Shown: positions 10,001 to 17,787 of the stretch, in pieces
Layout: each line of letters starts with the position of its first letter
Position numbering within the stretch: position 1 is the first letter of the stretch
From: Bordetella pertussis 18323
Lineage (GTDB): Bacteria > Pseudomonadota > Gammaproteobacteria > Burkholderiales > Burkholderiaceae_B
NCBI RefSeq assembly: GCF_000306945.1
Contig: NC_018518.1
Span: 2,046,001 to 2,110,000, forward strand
Length of the DNA: 64,000 nucleotides
Direction of reading: 5' to 3'
Position numbers and translations under genes: made by a program
Notes under the pieces: model-generated
The model's database searches: none
What the model was told of the DNA's origin: nothing
Seen by the model: the letters and a program-made list of their open reading frames with translations, nothing else

Positions 10001-10810
10001 CAGGTATCGCTGCGCGTGCTGGTCGTCGATGACCACAAACCCAACCTGATGCTGCTGCGCCAGCAGCTGGACTACCTGGGCCAGCGTGTCATCGCCGCCG
10101 ACTCCGGCGAAGCCGCCCTGGCCCTGTGGCGCGAGCATGCGTTCGACGTCGTGATCACCGATTGCAACATGCCCGGTATCAGCGGCTACGAATTGGCGCG
10201 CCGCATACGCGCCGCCGAGGCCGCGCCCGGTTACGGACGTACGCGGTGCATTCTGTTCGGCTTCACGGCTTCGGCGCAGATGGACGAAGCGCAGCGCTGC
10301 CGCGCCGCCGGCATGGACGACTGCCTGTTCAAGCCGATCGGCGTGGACGCCTTGCGGCAACGCTTGAACGAAGCCGTGGCACGGGCCGCGCTCCCCACGC
10401 CCCCCTCGCCCCAGGCTGCCGCGCCGGCCACGGACGACGCCACCCCGACGGCGTTCTCGGCCGAGTCGATTCTTGCCTTGACGCAGAACGATGAGGCGCT
10501 GATCCGGCAATTGCTCGAAGAAGTGATTCGCACCAACCGGGCGGACGTCGACCAATTGCAAAAGCTGCACCAGCAGGCCGATTGGCCGAAGGTCTCGGAC
10601 ATGGCGCACAGGCTGGCCGGCGGCGCGCGCGTGGTCGATGCCAAGGCCATGATAGACACTGTGCTGGCGCTGGAGAAAAAAGCGCAAGGCCAGGCTGGCC
10701 CCTCACCCGAAATCGACGGCCTGGTACGTACGCTTGCGGCGCAGTCCGCCGCGCTGGAGACGCAACTGCGCGCCTGGCTGGAGCAACGGCCGCATCAAGA
10801 TCAGCCCTGA
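7094..10810 (+). CDS. bvgS: BvgS, unorthodox hybrid sensor kinase
   Basis: Inner-membrane sensor of 1,238 aa that controls BvgA through a His-Asp-His-Asp phosphorelay. Order: signal/anchor (about 1-32), two periplasmic Venus-flytrap domains resembling amino-acid binding proteins (about 50-270 and 290-535), one transmembrane helix (about 540-563), PAS domain (about 580-700) and histidine kinase. The kinase has His729 in MSHEIRTP and ATP-binding motifs DTGCGIS and GTGLGLS. A receiver domain with Asp1023 (TDCNMPG) and an HPt domain with His1172 (MAHRLAGG) follow. Sulfate, nicotinate and low temperature are known to switch it off. Residue 705, in the PAS-kinase linker, is Glu here; I recall this position as polymorphic between strains and linked to modulator sensitivity. 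The frame is open throughout, including the G6 tract, so this copy encodes a Bvg-competent protein. Confidence 0.99.
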   Translation: MPAPHRLYPRSLICLAQALLAWALLAWAPAQASQELTLVGKAAVPDVEVALDGDDWRWLARKRVLTLGVYAPDIPPFDVTYGERYEGLTADYMAIIAHNLGMQAKVLRYPTREQALSALESGQTDLIGTVNGTDGRQQSLRLSVPYAADHPVIVMPIGARHVPASNLAGQRLAVDINYLPKETLARAYPQATLHYFPSSEQALAAVAYGQADVFIGDALTTSHLVSQSYFNDVRVVAPAHIATGGESFGVRADNTRLLRVVNAVLEAIPPSEHRSLIYRWGLGSSISLDFAHPAYSAREQQWMADHPVVKVAVLNLFAPFTLFRTDEQFGGISAAVLQLLQLRTGLDFEIIGVDTVEELIAKLRSGEADMAGALFVNSARESFLSFSRPYVRNGMVIVTRQDPDAPVDADHLDGRTVALVRNSAAIPLLQRRYPQAKVVTADNPSEAMLMVANGQADAVVQTQISASYYVNRYFAGKLRIASALDLPPAEIALATTRGQTELMSILNKALYSISNDELASIISRWRGSDGDPRTWYAYRNEIYLLIGLGLLSALLFLSWIVYLRRQIRQRKRAERALNDQLEFMRVLIDGTPNPIYVRDKEGRMLLCNDAYLDTFGVTADAVLGKTIPEANVVGDPALAREMHEFLLTRVAAEREPRFEDRDVTLHGRTRHVYQWTIPYGDSLGELKGIIGGWIDITERAELLRELHDAKESADAANRAKTTFLATMSHEIRTPMNAIIGMLELALLRPTDQEPDRQSIQVAYDSARSLLELIGDILDIAKIEAGKFDLAPVRTALRVLPEGAIRVFDGLARQKGIELVLKTDIVGVDDVLIDPLRMKQVLSNLVGNAIKFTTEGQVVLAVTARPDGDAAHVQFSVSDTGCGISEADQRQLFKPFSQVGGSAEAGPAPGTGLGLSISRRLVELMGGTLVMRSAPGVGTTVSVDLRLTMVEKSVQAAPPAAATAATPSKPQVSLRVLVVDDHKPNLMLLRQQLDYLGQRVIAADSGEAALALWREHAFDVVITDCNMPGISGYELARRIRAAEAAPGYGRTRCILFGFTASAQMDEAQRCRAAGMDDCLFKPIGVDALRQRLNEAVARAALPTPPSPQAAAPATDDATPTAFSAESILALTQNDEALIRQLLEEVIRTNRADVDQLQKLHQQADWPKVSDMAHRLAGGARVVDAKAMIDTVLALEKKAQGQAGPSPEIDGLVRTLAAQSAALETQLRAWLEQRPHQDQP
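9865..9870 (+). other. homopolymeric G6 tract in bvgS (candidate phase-variation site)
   Basis: Six consecutive G residues lie in the codons for LMGGT just after the GLGLS ATP-binding motif of BvgS. Published avirulent phase variants carry a one-base insertion in a run of six identical bases in bvgS; from memory this is that run. Six bases keep the frame open here. A seventh would remove the end of the kinase, receiver and HPt domains. Confidence 0.6.
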
Positions 10811-10853
10811 AGCCACGAACCCGCCCGAACCGGCATCCCTGCTTGCGCGGACC

Positions 10854-11729
10854 TTACGGATAATTGGGCGGCATCTCGCGGCGGTAGTACCAATACAGGA
10901 AGCGCTGGCCCGTCATGGGCGGGGCCACATGGTCGCCCAGCAGATACCGGCATGGCAGCAGATCGGCGGCCTGGGCCATGGCCTCGTCGACCACGCCGGC
11001 GGCCATGACGGGAATCCGCTGCGCCGAGGCCTGCTGTGCGATGGCACGGCACGCCTCGCCGGCCCTGCCGCCCTGGCGCAGGGCATACATGAGTTCTGGC
11101 ATCAGGGCGATGCCGCAGATTTCCAGCGCGTCCAGGTGCGGCGGCGACTCGGCATCGAACGTGCTGACGGTAAGCACCAGGTTGCATCCGGCCCGGTGCA
11201 GCCGCCGCAGGCTATGCAGGCTTTGCTGGCCATAGGGCGACTGCAGCAGGCTGGGCGAAACGGCCAGCGTCAGCGCAAACGGGGGCAGGCCGCGGTGGTC
11301 CAGATTGCGCAGGACGTCGTCGCTGTAGCTGCGGCTCATGAGGCATATGGGCTCTGGCTGGATGAACAGCCCCACATGGCGGTTGCCGCGGCGCATGGCC
11401 GCGGCCAGGTCGAAAACCTGCGCCAGCAGCTGTTGCGCCAGCGCGATATGCAGGTTGTCGCGCACCAAGGCGGCCATGTAGCAGTGCTCGGGCACCAGCC
11501 CCCAATGCCGGTGCGCCCACTGTATCGTCGTGGCCACGCCGAACAGGCTGCCCGTGCCGGCATCGACCACGGGCTGGAATGCTGGAATGAATTCATCGCG
11601 CTTGAGCGCGGCGCGCAGTTCTGCGACGGTGGGCCCTTCGACGGGCGCCAGCCGGGCGCGCAGGGTGCGCCGGGACGGACTGAGGGAAGCCTCGAAGCTG
11701 CTGCGAGCGCTGTTGGTCCAGTGGATCAT
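10854..11729 (-). CDS. bvgR: BvgR, degenerate EAL-domain repressor of vir-repressed genes
   Basis: A 291-aa protein, convergent with bvgS (43 bp apart). From about residue 40 it follows the EAL phosphodiesterase fold (EFIPAFQPVVDAGTG, GLFIQPEP, VLTVSTFDAE, GIALMPELM). The catalytic signature is missing: no Glu-Ala-Leu triplet and few of the metal-ligand acids, so cyclic-di-GMP hydrolysis is unlikely. BvgR is known to be Bvg-activated and needed for repression of Bvg-minus-phase genes such as the vrg set. The ATG at 11729 is preceded by about 130 bp without a gene, where its promoter must lie. Position and sequence identify it confidently; the biochemical mechanism is inferred. Confidence 0.95.
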   Translation of the reverse strand: MIHWTNSARSSFEASLSPSRRTLRARLAPVEGPTVAELRAALKRDEFIPAFQPVVDAGTGSLFGVATTIQWAHRHWGLVPEHCYMAALVRDNLHIALAQQLLAQVFDLAAAMRRGNRHVGLFIQPEPICLMSRSYSDDVLRNLDHRGLPPFALTLAVSPSLLQSPYGQQSLHSLRRLHRAGCNLVLTVSTFDAESPPHLDALEICGIALMPELMYALRQGGRAGEACRAIAQQASAQRIPVMAAGVVDEAMAQAADLLPCRYLLGDHVAPPMTGQRFLYWYYRREMPPNYP

Positions 11730-11862
11730 GGAGCAGTACTGACGTTGGCGAAATGAACAACGTCATATTGGAATGGACCGATGCCATCCAAGCCATAGGA
11801 TACAACTCACATGTCCGCCGTACTTTTCCCAATCGTACTGCGTGGGCGCGTTCGCCCATCTC

Positions 11863-12657
11863 TTAGAAGGCGGCCAGCCGGCTGTTGAGCAGATCGGTGA
11901 CCAGCATGTGGCCGGGCGCATGGGTGATGCAGAATTCCGGACGCACGGCCGCGACGACCGATTGCGGCGTAACGCCGCAGGCCCAGAAAACCGGTATCTC
12001 GCCGGCGCGGATTTCGACCGCGTCGCCGTAGTCCGGACGGCCGAGGTCGGCGATACCGATCAATGCGGGGTCGCCCAGATGGACGGGCGCGCCATGCACG
12101 GACGGAAAGCGCGACGTGACCTGGATGGCGCGGATTGCGTCCGCGGCCTTCAGCGGCCGCATCGAAACCACCAGCGGCCCCGAGAACGGGCCGGCTGGAT
12201 GCGTGGCGATGTTGGTACGGTACATGGGCACGTTGCAGCCCTGCTCGATGTGGCGGACCGGCAGGCCATTCTCGAGCATGGCCTCCTCGAACGAGAAGGA
12301 GCAGCCGATGAGGAAGGCCACCAGATCGTCGCGCCACAGGCCGCGCACGTCGAGCGGCTCGTCCACCAGCTTGCCGTCGCGCCAGACGCGGTAGCGCGGC
12401 ACATCGGTGCGGATGTCGATATCGAGGCCGAGCTCGGGCAAGGACGGGTCGCCGGGTTCGGAGACCGCCAGCAAGGGGCATGGCTTGGGATTGCGCTGGC
12501 AGAAGCGCAGGAAGTCGCCCGCCACGGCCTGCGGCAGGATGGCCAGGTTGGCCTGTACATGGCCGGGCGCGAGGTTGGCCGTGGGCCCGGTCAGCATCCC
12601 GCCGCGCGCGTCCAGGCGCGCCTGATGGCCCGCGCCGGCCAGGGAAAGAATCGTCAT
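11863..12657 (-). CDS. UPF0317 / DUF1445 putative hydro-lyase
   Basis: A 264-aa soluble protein of the UPF0317 (D-glutamate cyclase-like, putative hydro-lyase) family. Recognisable stretches are [16 protein letters not shown] near the start, the [10 protein letters not shown] block, NVPMYRTNI, and near the C-terminus FWACGVTPQ followed by [16 protein letters not shown] chose the ATG at 12657 (MTILSLAG) because it gives the usual family length; an ORF extension to 12696 adds 13 residues without family character. It is the last gene of a minus-strand cluster with an amidase, a DUF2848 protein and a TRAP transporter, so it probably acts in breakdown of an imported organic acid or amide. The true substrate is unknown. 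Confidence 0.85.
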   Translation of the reverse strand: MTILSLAGAGHQARLDARGGMLTGPTANLAPGHVQANLAILPQAVAGDFLRFCQRNPKPCPLLAVSEPGDPSLPELGLDIDIRTDVPRYRVWRDGKLVDEPLDVRGLWRDDLVAFLIGCSFSFEEAMLENGLPVRHIEQGCNVPMYRTNIATHPAGPFSGPLVVSMRPLKAADAIRAIQVTSRFPSVHGAPVHLGDPALIGIADLGRPDYGDAVEIRAGEIPVFWACGVTPQSVVAAVRPEFCITHAPGHMLVTDLLNSRLAAF

Positions 12658-12681
12658 GATGGCAGCAACTCGATGGTAAGG

Positions 12682-12708
12682 GGCGGGCCGGCGCACCGCC
12701 GGCCCGCC
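12682..12708 (-). other. perfect 12-bp GC hairpin between amidase and UPF0317 genes
   Basis: GGCGGGCCGGCG (12682-12693), a 3-nt loop and its exact complement (12697-12708) lie just after the amidase stop. No T-run follows on either strand, so it is not a standard intrinsic terminator. It may tune mRNA stability or partial read-through between the two genes. Confidence 0.6.
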
Positions 12709-12714
12709 GGATGG

Positions 12715-14064
12715 TTACCCGCCCAGCAGGTCTTCGATGGCCATGCCGATGGCGAGCACGCGCCGGTCCGAGCCATTGGCCGCGGCGACCATCAGTCCGA
12801 CCGGGGCGGTGCCGGCCTCGTGGCAAGGCAGGCTGAGCGCGCTGCCGTCGAGGAAGTTGATCAGCGTGGGATTGCGCAGGATCAGCAGGTTGGTGGAGCC
12901 GAACAAGGCATCGGAGGCTTCCAGGTCGGCGATGGCGGGCGCGACGACCGGCACGGTCGGCAGGACCAGGGCATCGTAGCCGGCGATGCGCGCCTCGACC
13001 CCGGCCCGCCAGGCCTGCCGGGCCGCCAGCAGGTCGATGTAGTCGGCCGCGGACATGTCGGCGCCGCGGCGGATACGCGCCACGACGCGCGGGTCGTAGC
13101 GATCGGCGGCGCGTTCGATCAAGTCGCGGTGCCACGCCCAGGCCTCGGCCGCGGTAAAGCCGCCCTTGCTGTTGATGTCGGCCAGTTGCGCGAACTCCGG
13201 CACGGCGATTTCGTCGATACACGCTCCCGCCTCGGCCAGTTTCGCCAGCGTCGCGGCAAAAGTGGCCGACACATGCGCATCCAGGCCGTCGAGCGCCAGC
13301 GTGGTCGGTACTGCCAGGCGCAGGCCGCGCAGCGCGGCCGGCGCGGGCATGTCCGCGTCGTCGCCGCCGGCCAGGATGGCGTCGAGCGTGGCGCAGCACC
13401 GCACCGAGGGCGCGAGCGGGCCAATCGAATCGAGGTTGGCCGACAGCGGCAACACGCCCTGCATGGACACGCGCTGCGCGCTGGGCTTGAAACCCGCGAG
13501 GCCGCACAGCGCGGCCGGGATGCGCACCGATCCGCCGGTGTCCGAACCGATGGCCCCGCTGGCCATGCCGTCGGTCACCGAGACGGCCGCGCCCGAAGAG
13601 GAGCCGCCGGGAATGCGCCCGGTGGCGCGATCCCAGGGGTTGCGGGGCGTGCCGTAGTGCGGGTTCAGGCCCAGGCCCGAATAGGCGAACTCGGTCATGT
13701 TGGTGCGTCCGACGATGACCGCGCCGGCGGCGCGCAGGCGCCGCACCACCACCGCGTCGCGGACCGCGGCTGGCTCGCCCTGGCGCGCGACCGAGCCGGC
13801 CATGGTGGTTTCGCCCGCGACGTCGAACAGATCCTTGATCGAGATGGGCAGGCCGTCGATGGCCGAGCGCGTGACGCCGGCGGCGCGCAGCGCATCGGCC
13901 GCGCGGGCCTCGGCGCGGGCCTGCTCGGCGTACACGCGCGTAAAGACGCGCGCGCCCTCCCCGGCCGGATCGGCGGCGCGCGCCAGGGCGGCTTGCGTCA
14001 GCCCGCTGGAAGTGTCGCGGCCTTCCTGCAAGGCCAGGCTTTGTTGTTTCAACGTCGGTAGCAT
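12715..14064 (-). CDS. amidase-signature hydrolase
   Basis: A 449-aa amidase-signature family enzyme that hydrolyses a C-N amide bond; the substrate cannot be told from sequence. The Ser-cisSer-Lys triad is visible: Lys in GLPISIKDLF (near residue 76), and the Gly/Ser-rich loop GGSSSGAAVS with the downstream DTGGSVRIPA that carries the nucleophile (about 150-180). No signal peptide, so cytoplasmic. The ATG at 14064 is the first in-frame start with full coverage of the family N-terminus. It lies between the broken DUF2848 gene upstream and the UPF0317 gene downstream, in the same operon as a TRAP permease. It may therefore degrade a compound that the now-broken transporter once imported. Confidence 0.9.
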   Translation of the reverse strand: MLPTLKQQSLALQEGRDTSSGLTQAALARAADPAGEGARVFTRVYAEQARAEARAADALRAAGVTRSAIDGLPISIKDLFDVAGETTMAGSVARQGEPAAVRDAVVVRRLRAAGAVIVGRTNMTEFAYSGLGLNPHYGTPRNPWDRATGRIPGGSSSGAAVSVTDGMASGAIGSDTGGSVRIPAALCGLAGFKPSAQRVSMQGVLPLSANLDSIGPLAPSVRCCATLDAILAGGDDADMPAPAALRGLRLAVPTTLALDGLDAHVSATFAATLAKLAEAGACIDEIAVPEFAQLADINSKGGFTAAEAWAWHRDLIERAADRYDPRVVARIRRGADMSAADYIDLLAARQAWRAGVEARIAGYDALVLPTVPVVAPAIADLEASDALFGSTNLLILRNPTLINFLDGSALSLPCHEAGTAPVGLMVAAANGSDRRVLAIGMAIEDLLGG

Positions 14065-14124
14065 GGGAACAATCCGTGTGCCGCGCCGCGGCGGTTGGGG
14101 GTTGAGGAAAGGCCCGCCGGCCGC

Positions 14125-14811
14125 TCAGGCGATTTCCGGCAATACTTCCACATCATAGCGGTGGCGCAGGGTGCGCTGGCGGCGCGGATCGTGCAGCTCC
14201 ATGATGAACGTGGTCGAGGCGCGGATGCCGCCGATGGCGGCCACCGTGCCGCAGGTCATGCCCGTGCCCTCGGGCAGCGATGCCTGGCCCTGCGTGTAGC
14301 CGGCGATCAGGTCCTGCGGCGTGCGCAGCGAGGCCAGCGTCCCTTCCTGGTACAGCACCTCGGCGCCGTTCTCGACGATGTACGAGCGCAGCACCAGTTC
14401 GTCCCAGTGCTCGGCCACGTCGGCATGGCGCCATGCGTCGCTGGCCACCGGCTTGACGCAGACCTGCTTGGACAGGGCGACGCTATGGGCCTCCAGCTTG
14501 CGGTCCGTATGGTCGGAGGCCAGGCTGACGTACAGTTCGCCGCCGACGCTGAAGACGAAGGTTTCGGCCTCGCCCGACGAATCGGGGCCGACGGCCTACA
14601 CGCGGCCGGCCTGGCTCAACTGGTTCTCGGCGATGCGGTAATACAGCGGCACGCTGCTCGGGCGCGGTACGCCCAGTTCCGCGAGCTCCTCGATGTGGTG
14701 TTCGATGGCGGCGCGGTCGCGTCCGGCCCAGCCGGCCACGACCAGGTTGCGGATTTCGGTCTCGACGGTGCGGGTGGCGCCATCGGCCTGGACTTGGAAT
14801 GCGATTTTCAT
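14125..14811 (-). pseudogene. DUF2848 family protein, interrupted by an in-frame TAG
   Basis: One continuous reading frame runs from the ATG at 14811 (MKIAFQVQADG; AAGG ribosome site upstream) to 14125, except for a single TAG codon at 14598-14596 after residue 71. Both sides belong together. Upstream is TEIRNLVVAGWAGRD...IEELAELGVPRPSSVPLYYR; downstream is AVGPDSSGEAETFVFSVGGE, then VALSKQVCVKPVASDAW, ending in YDVEVLPEIA. This is a full-length DUF2848 (fumarylacetoacetate-hydrolase-like) protein of about 228 aa. A CAG-to-TAG or TAC-to-TAG change would explain it. Without suppression only a 71-residue fragment is made. It sits in the amidase/TRAP cluster, which shows two other lesions. Confidence 0.85.
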
Positions 14812-14866
14812 TTGATACCTTGCAGTAAAGCGCGCGGCCGCCATGGCCGCGCCTGTCCCTAGACGA

Positions 14867-16084
14867 TTACCCGAACACGCGCGGCAGCCATAGCGCCAGG
14901 TCGGGGAAGAAGGCCAGCAGCGCCAACATGACGAACATGGCCAGCACGAACGGCAGCGCGCCGTTGATGACCGCCGTCATCGAACCGCTCTTGCGCAGGC
15001 TTTGCACCACGAACAGGTTCAGGCCGACGGGCGGCGTGATGAGGGCGGCCTCGACCAGCACGATGATCAGGATGCCCAGCCAGATCGGGTCATAGCCCAG
15101 CGCGATCATGATGGGCGCCACGATCGGGATCGTGGTGATCATCATGGACAGCGTTTCCATGAAGCAGCCCAGCACCAGGTAGAAAATCACCACGATCAGC
15201 AGCATCCAGCCCGGCGACAGCCCCAGCCCCGTGATGGACTGCACCAGCGCATCGGTCAGGCCGGTGGCCGACATGACGAAGTTCAGGAAGCTGGCCGCCA
15301 GCACGATCAGCATGATCATGGCGGTCGAGCGCATGGTGCCTTCGATCGCCTCGCGCAGCATGGTCCAGGTCAGGCGGCGGAACCAGGCGGCCAGGATCAG
15401 CGCGCCCAGCACGCCGAGCGCGGCAGCCTCGGTCGGCGTGGCCAGGCCGGCGTAGATCGATCCGACCACCAGGAAGAAGATCCCCATGGGCGGCCCGAGG
15501 TGCACCAGGCTGGCGATGCGCTCGGCCCAGGAGGCCTGGATGCGGTGTCCGCCCCATGACGGCTTGGCGACGCAGGCCACCACGACCGTCATCATGAACA
15601 GGGCCGCCATCGCGAAGCCGGGGATGATGCCGGCCAGGTACAGCTTGGGTACCGACGAGTTGGTCAGCACGCCGTAGATCACCAGGTTGATGGACGGCGG
15701 GATGAGGATGCCCAGCGTGCCGCCGGCGGCCAGGCTGCCGAGGAACAGCGGCTCGTTGTAGCCGTACTTCTTGATCTGCGGGATCGCTACCGTGCCCACC
15801 GTGGCGGCGGTGGCCACGCTGGAGCCGGATGTGGCGGAGAACAGCGTGGAGGCGCCGATGTTGGCGTGCATCAGCCCGCCCGGCAGCCAGGACAGCTACA
15901 GGCTCATGGCGGCATACATGCGTTCGGCAAAACCGGCGCGCAGCAGCACCTCGCCCAGCATGATGAACAGCGGGATGGCGACCAGCAGGAATTCGTTGTT
16001 GGCGCTCCAGGTCACCTCGCCGATGGCGCGCGTCAGCGGCAGCATCGAGAAAAGCGGATCGAGGATCAGGCCCAGCACGCCTAG
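14867..16084 (-). pseudogene. TRAP transporter large permease (DctM), nonsense codon and IS481 truncation
   Basis: Membrane subunit of a tripartite periplasmic transporter. The frame from 16084 to 14867 encodes many hydrophobic helices with DctM hallmarks: FLLVAIPLFIMLGE, GLMHANIGASTLFSATSGSS, and the C-terminal VEAALITPPVGLNLFVVQ. Two lesions are visible. A TAG at 15898-15896 replaces what should be Trp in SL-W-LSWLPGGL. The first roughly 30-40 codons are absent because the gene runs directly into IS481 at CTAG 16081-16084. The sequence on the far side of the IS does not supply the missing N-terminus, so this is more than a simple insertion. The small permease DctQ and binding protein DctP of this system are also absent here. 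Transport function is certainly lost. Confidence 0.92.
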
Positions 16085-17031
16085 CTGTGAACTGTCAATA
16101 GGTTGTATTCGTCCAGGTTGAGTCTGGAGATGGGTACAGCGCGCCCGATGCCTTGGTGGGGTCGATGCCAGTTGTAGTGGTGTAGCCAGGATTTCATGGC
16201 ATCGGCTCGGTGTTGGGAGTTCTGGTAGGTGTGAGCGTAAGCCCACTCACGCAAGGCCGACTGGATGAAGCGTTCGGCCTTGCCATTGGTCTGTGGGCGG
16301 TAAGGTCGGGTAAAGCGGTGCTTGATGCCCAGCTCATGGCACAGCGCGGCGAAGGCGCGGCTGCGAAAGGCCGAGCCATTGTCGGTGAGCAAGCGCTGGA
16401 TGGTCACGCCCAGGCGCTGGTAGTAGGCCACTGCGTCCTTGAGGAACTGGACGGCGCTGGGGAAGCGCTCGTCGGGGTGGATGTCGGTGAAGGCCACGCG
16501 GGCGTGGTCATCGATGGCCACGAAGACGAAGTCCCAGCCGGCCCCCTCAACGGTATCGCGTCGGTTGCCCGTGACCCGGTGGCCAGGGCGCTGGATACGT
16601 CCCAGCTTCTTGATGTCGATGTGCAGCAGATCGCCGGGGGCCTGATGCTCGTAGCGCACCACCGGCTCGGCCGGCTCCAGGTCGGCCAGGTGCGACAGAC
16701 CGGCGCGGGCCAGGACGCGGCTGACGGTGCTGGCTGACACGCCCAGCGCCTGGGCGATGCGCGCTTGGGTCAGCCGCTTGCGGCGCAGCTCCACGATAGC
16801 CAGCGCCTTGGCCGGCGCAATCGCTCGGGGCGAGACCGTCGGGCGCGAGGACGCATCGGCCAAGCCCGCCTGGCCCTGAGCCAGGAAGCGGCCCAGCCAT
16901 TTGCGCACAGTCGGCGCGGTGACCCCATAGGCGCGGGCCGCTTCAGGCACACAAACTTGATGGGCGATCAATTGCTGGACCATTTCGAGTCGACGTAGGA
17001 AGGTCAATCGGGCATGCTTATGGGTGTTCAT
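16081..17031 (-). CDS. IS481 transposase (copy 1)
   Basis: DDE integrase-type transposase of 316 aa. The N-terminal 110 residues form paired helix-turn-helix modules (LEMVQQLIAHQVCVPEAARAYG; ALGVSASTVSRVLARAG). The rve catalytic core follows: Asp in FVFVAIDDHARVAF, Asp in LLTDNGSAF and Glu in PQTNGKAERFIQ. The reading frame is intact, so the element should be able to transpose. The stop codon TAG (16083-16081) is not inside the element proper. It is formed by the flanking CTAG target duplication. The same arrangement is seen in copy 2. Confidence 0.96.
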   Translation of the reverse strand: MNTHKHARLTFLRRLEMVQQLIAHQVCVPEAARAYGVTAPTVRKWLGRFLAQGQAGLADASSRPTVSPRAIAPAKALAIVELRRKRLTQARIAQALGVSASTVSRVLARAGLSHLADLEPAEPVVRYEHQAPGDLLHIDIKKLGRIQRPGHRVTGNRRDTVEGAGWDFVFVAIDDHARVAFTDIHPDERFPSAVQFLKDAVAYYQRLGVTIQRLLTDNGSAFRSRAFAALCHELGIKHRFTRPYRPQTNGKAERFIQSALREWAYAHTYQNSQHRADAMKSWLHHYNWHRPHQGIGRAVPISRLNLDEYNLLTVHS

Positions 17032-17133
17032 CCGGCCGGGCTCCTTGAGTGAACTGGGGGATCGGCGATTTCCAGTTTCTCAAATCCGGTTCGGATGAAC
17101 CATGCATACAACCTATTGAATCTTCACAGCTAG
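16081..17133 (-). mobile_element. IS481: IS481 copy 1
   Basis: A 1,053-bp unit including a CTAG at each end (16081-16084 and 17130-17133), the known IS481 target sequence. Terminal inverted repeats are CTGTGAACTGTCAATAGG on the left and, reading inward on the other strand, CTGTGAAGATTCAATAGG on the right. It contains one transposase gene. Compared with copy 2 at 35427-36479 (same orientation, 19,346 bp away) I find only three base differences: 16498, 17061 and 17063. It truncates dctM on its left side and a different gene on its right side. Confidence 0.97.
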
Positions 17134-17472
17134 CGAGCCGGAAGGGCTGCCGGGCCGGACCGGGGCAGGCCTGCTCGACGGCGCCAACCATTGGTCCAGG
17201 CCGCCGGCGCTCAGCGAGCCGAAGCCTGCCATGCCCGCGGCCGCTGCCTGCTTCCCCGGCGGCGAGACCTCGGGCGTCTTTCGGCTGGGCGGGGCCAACC
17301 ATTGGCGCAGGTCGTCCTGGCCCGCGCCAGTGGCCCAGGCGGGCGCCGCGCATATCGCGCCCGAACCCGCCAGCGCGGCGAGCCGCCAACGCCAGCAATG
17401 GCGCCCAGAAGCCGGAACGCGATGCACGCGCCGGCCGACGCGCACGCGATGCGATTTTCGATGGATGAACAT
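17134..17472 (-). pseudogene. 5' fragment of an exported repeat-containing protein, cut by IS481
   Basis: From an ATG at 17472 the minus strand encodes MFIHRKSHRV, then a hydrophobic stretch ending in ICAAPAWA, which looks like a signal peptide and cleavage site. A Pro-rich segment follows with the motif QWLAPPSR and, about 40 residues later, QWLAPSSR. The frame then enters IS481, giving LAVKIQ and stop, so the protein is truncated at about 113 residues. Whether this is a real gene is uncertain; the signal-like start and internal repeat argue for it. I do not recognise the family. The remaining interval 17473-17714 shows no convincing gene. Confidence 0.4.
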
Positions 17473-17714
17473 AGGCTAGGACTTGTCTTACGCACACCCA
17501 CATGAATGAGCATGCCGTTTATCAAGAATGATCTGCACACTTGCGAAAATGAAAGCACTCGACTAAGCATTTCCATACACAAGCACACAACCAAGTCTCC
17601 TATCGGCATCGCCCATCCGACCATAGGCAAGTGTTTGCGGATGGTGTCGCATCGGCCTTTCTCCGAGCCGAAGGCACCGCGAGGCCACCCTGAAATCGCG
17701 ATGCGAGCGAACAG

Positions 17715-17746
17715 AAAAAACCCCTGGTCCATTGGATCCAGGGGTT
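17715..17746 (-). terminator. rho-independent terminator of clpB
   Basis: AACCCCTGG (17719-17727) pairs with CCAGGGGTT (17738-17746) across a 10-nt loop. On the minus strand the hairpin is followed by six T residues (17720-17715). It lies about 40 bp after the clpB stop codon. Confidence 0.9.
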
Positions 17747-17787
17747 GAGAGACGCGGCGCCGCGCGTGGCGGCGCCTGTCGGCGGCG

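Noticed and set aside
7685..10687. A 1,000-residue minus-strand frame across bvgS
   Set aside because: Shadow of bvgS, whose domains and catalytic residues are unambiguous on the plus strand.
17506..17748. An 80-residue plus-strand frame near IS481
   Set aside because: It runs into the clpB terminator, has no ribosome site and no recognisable fold.
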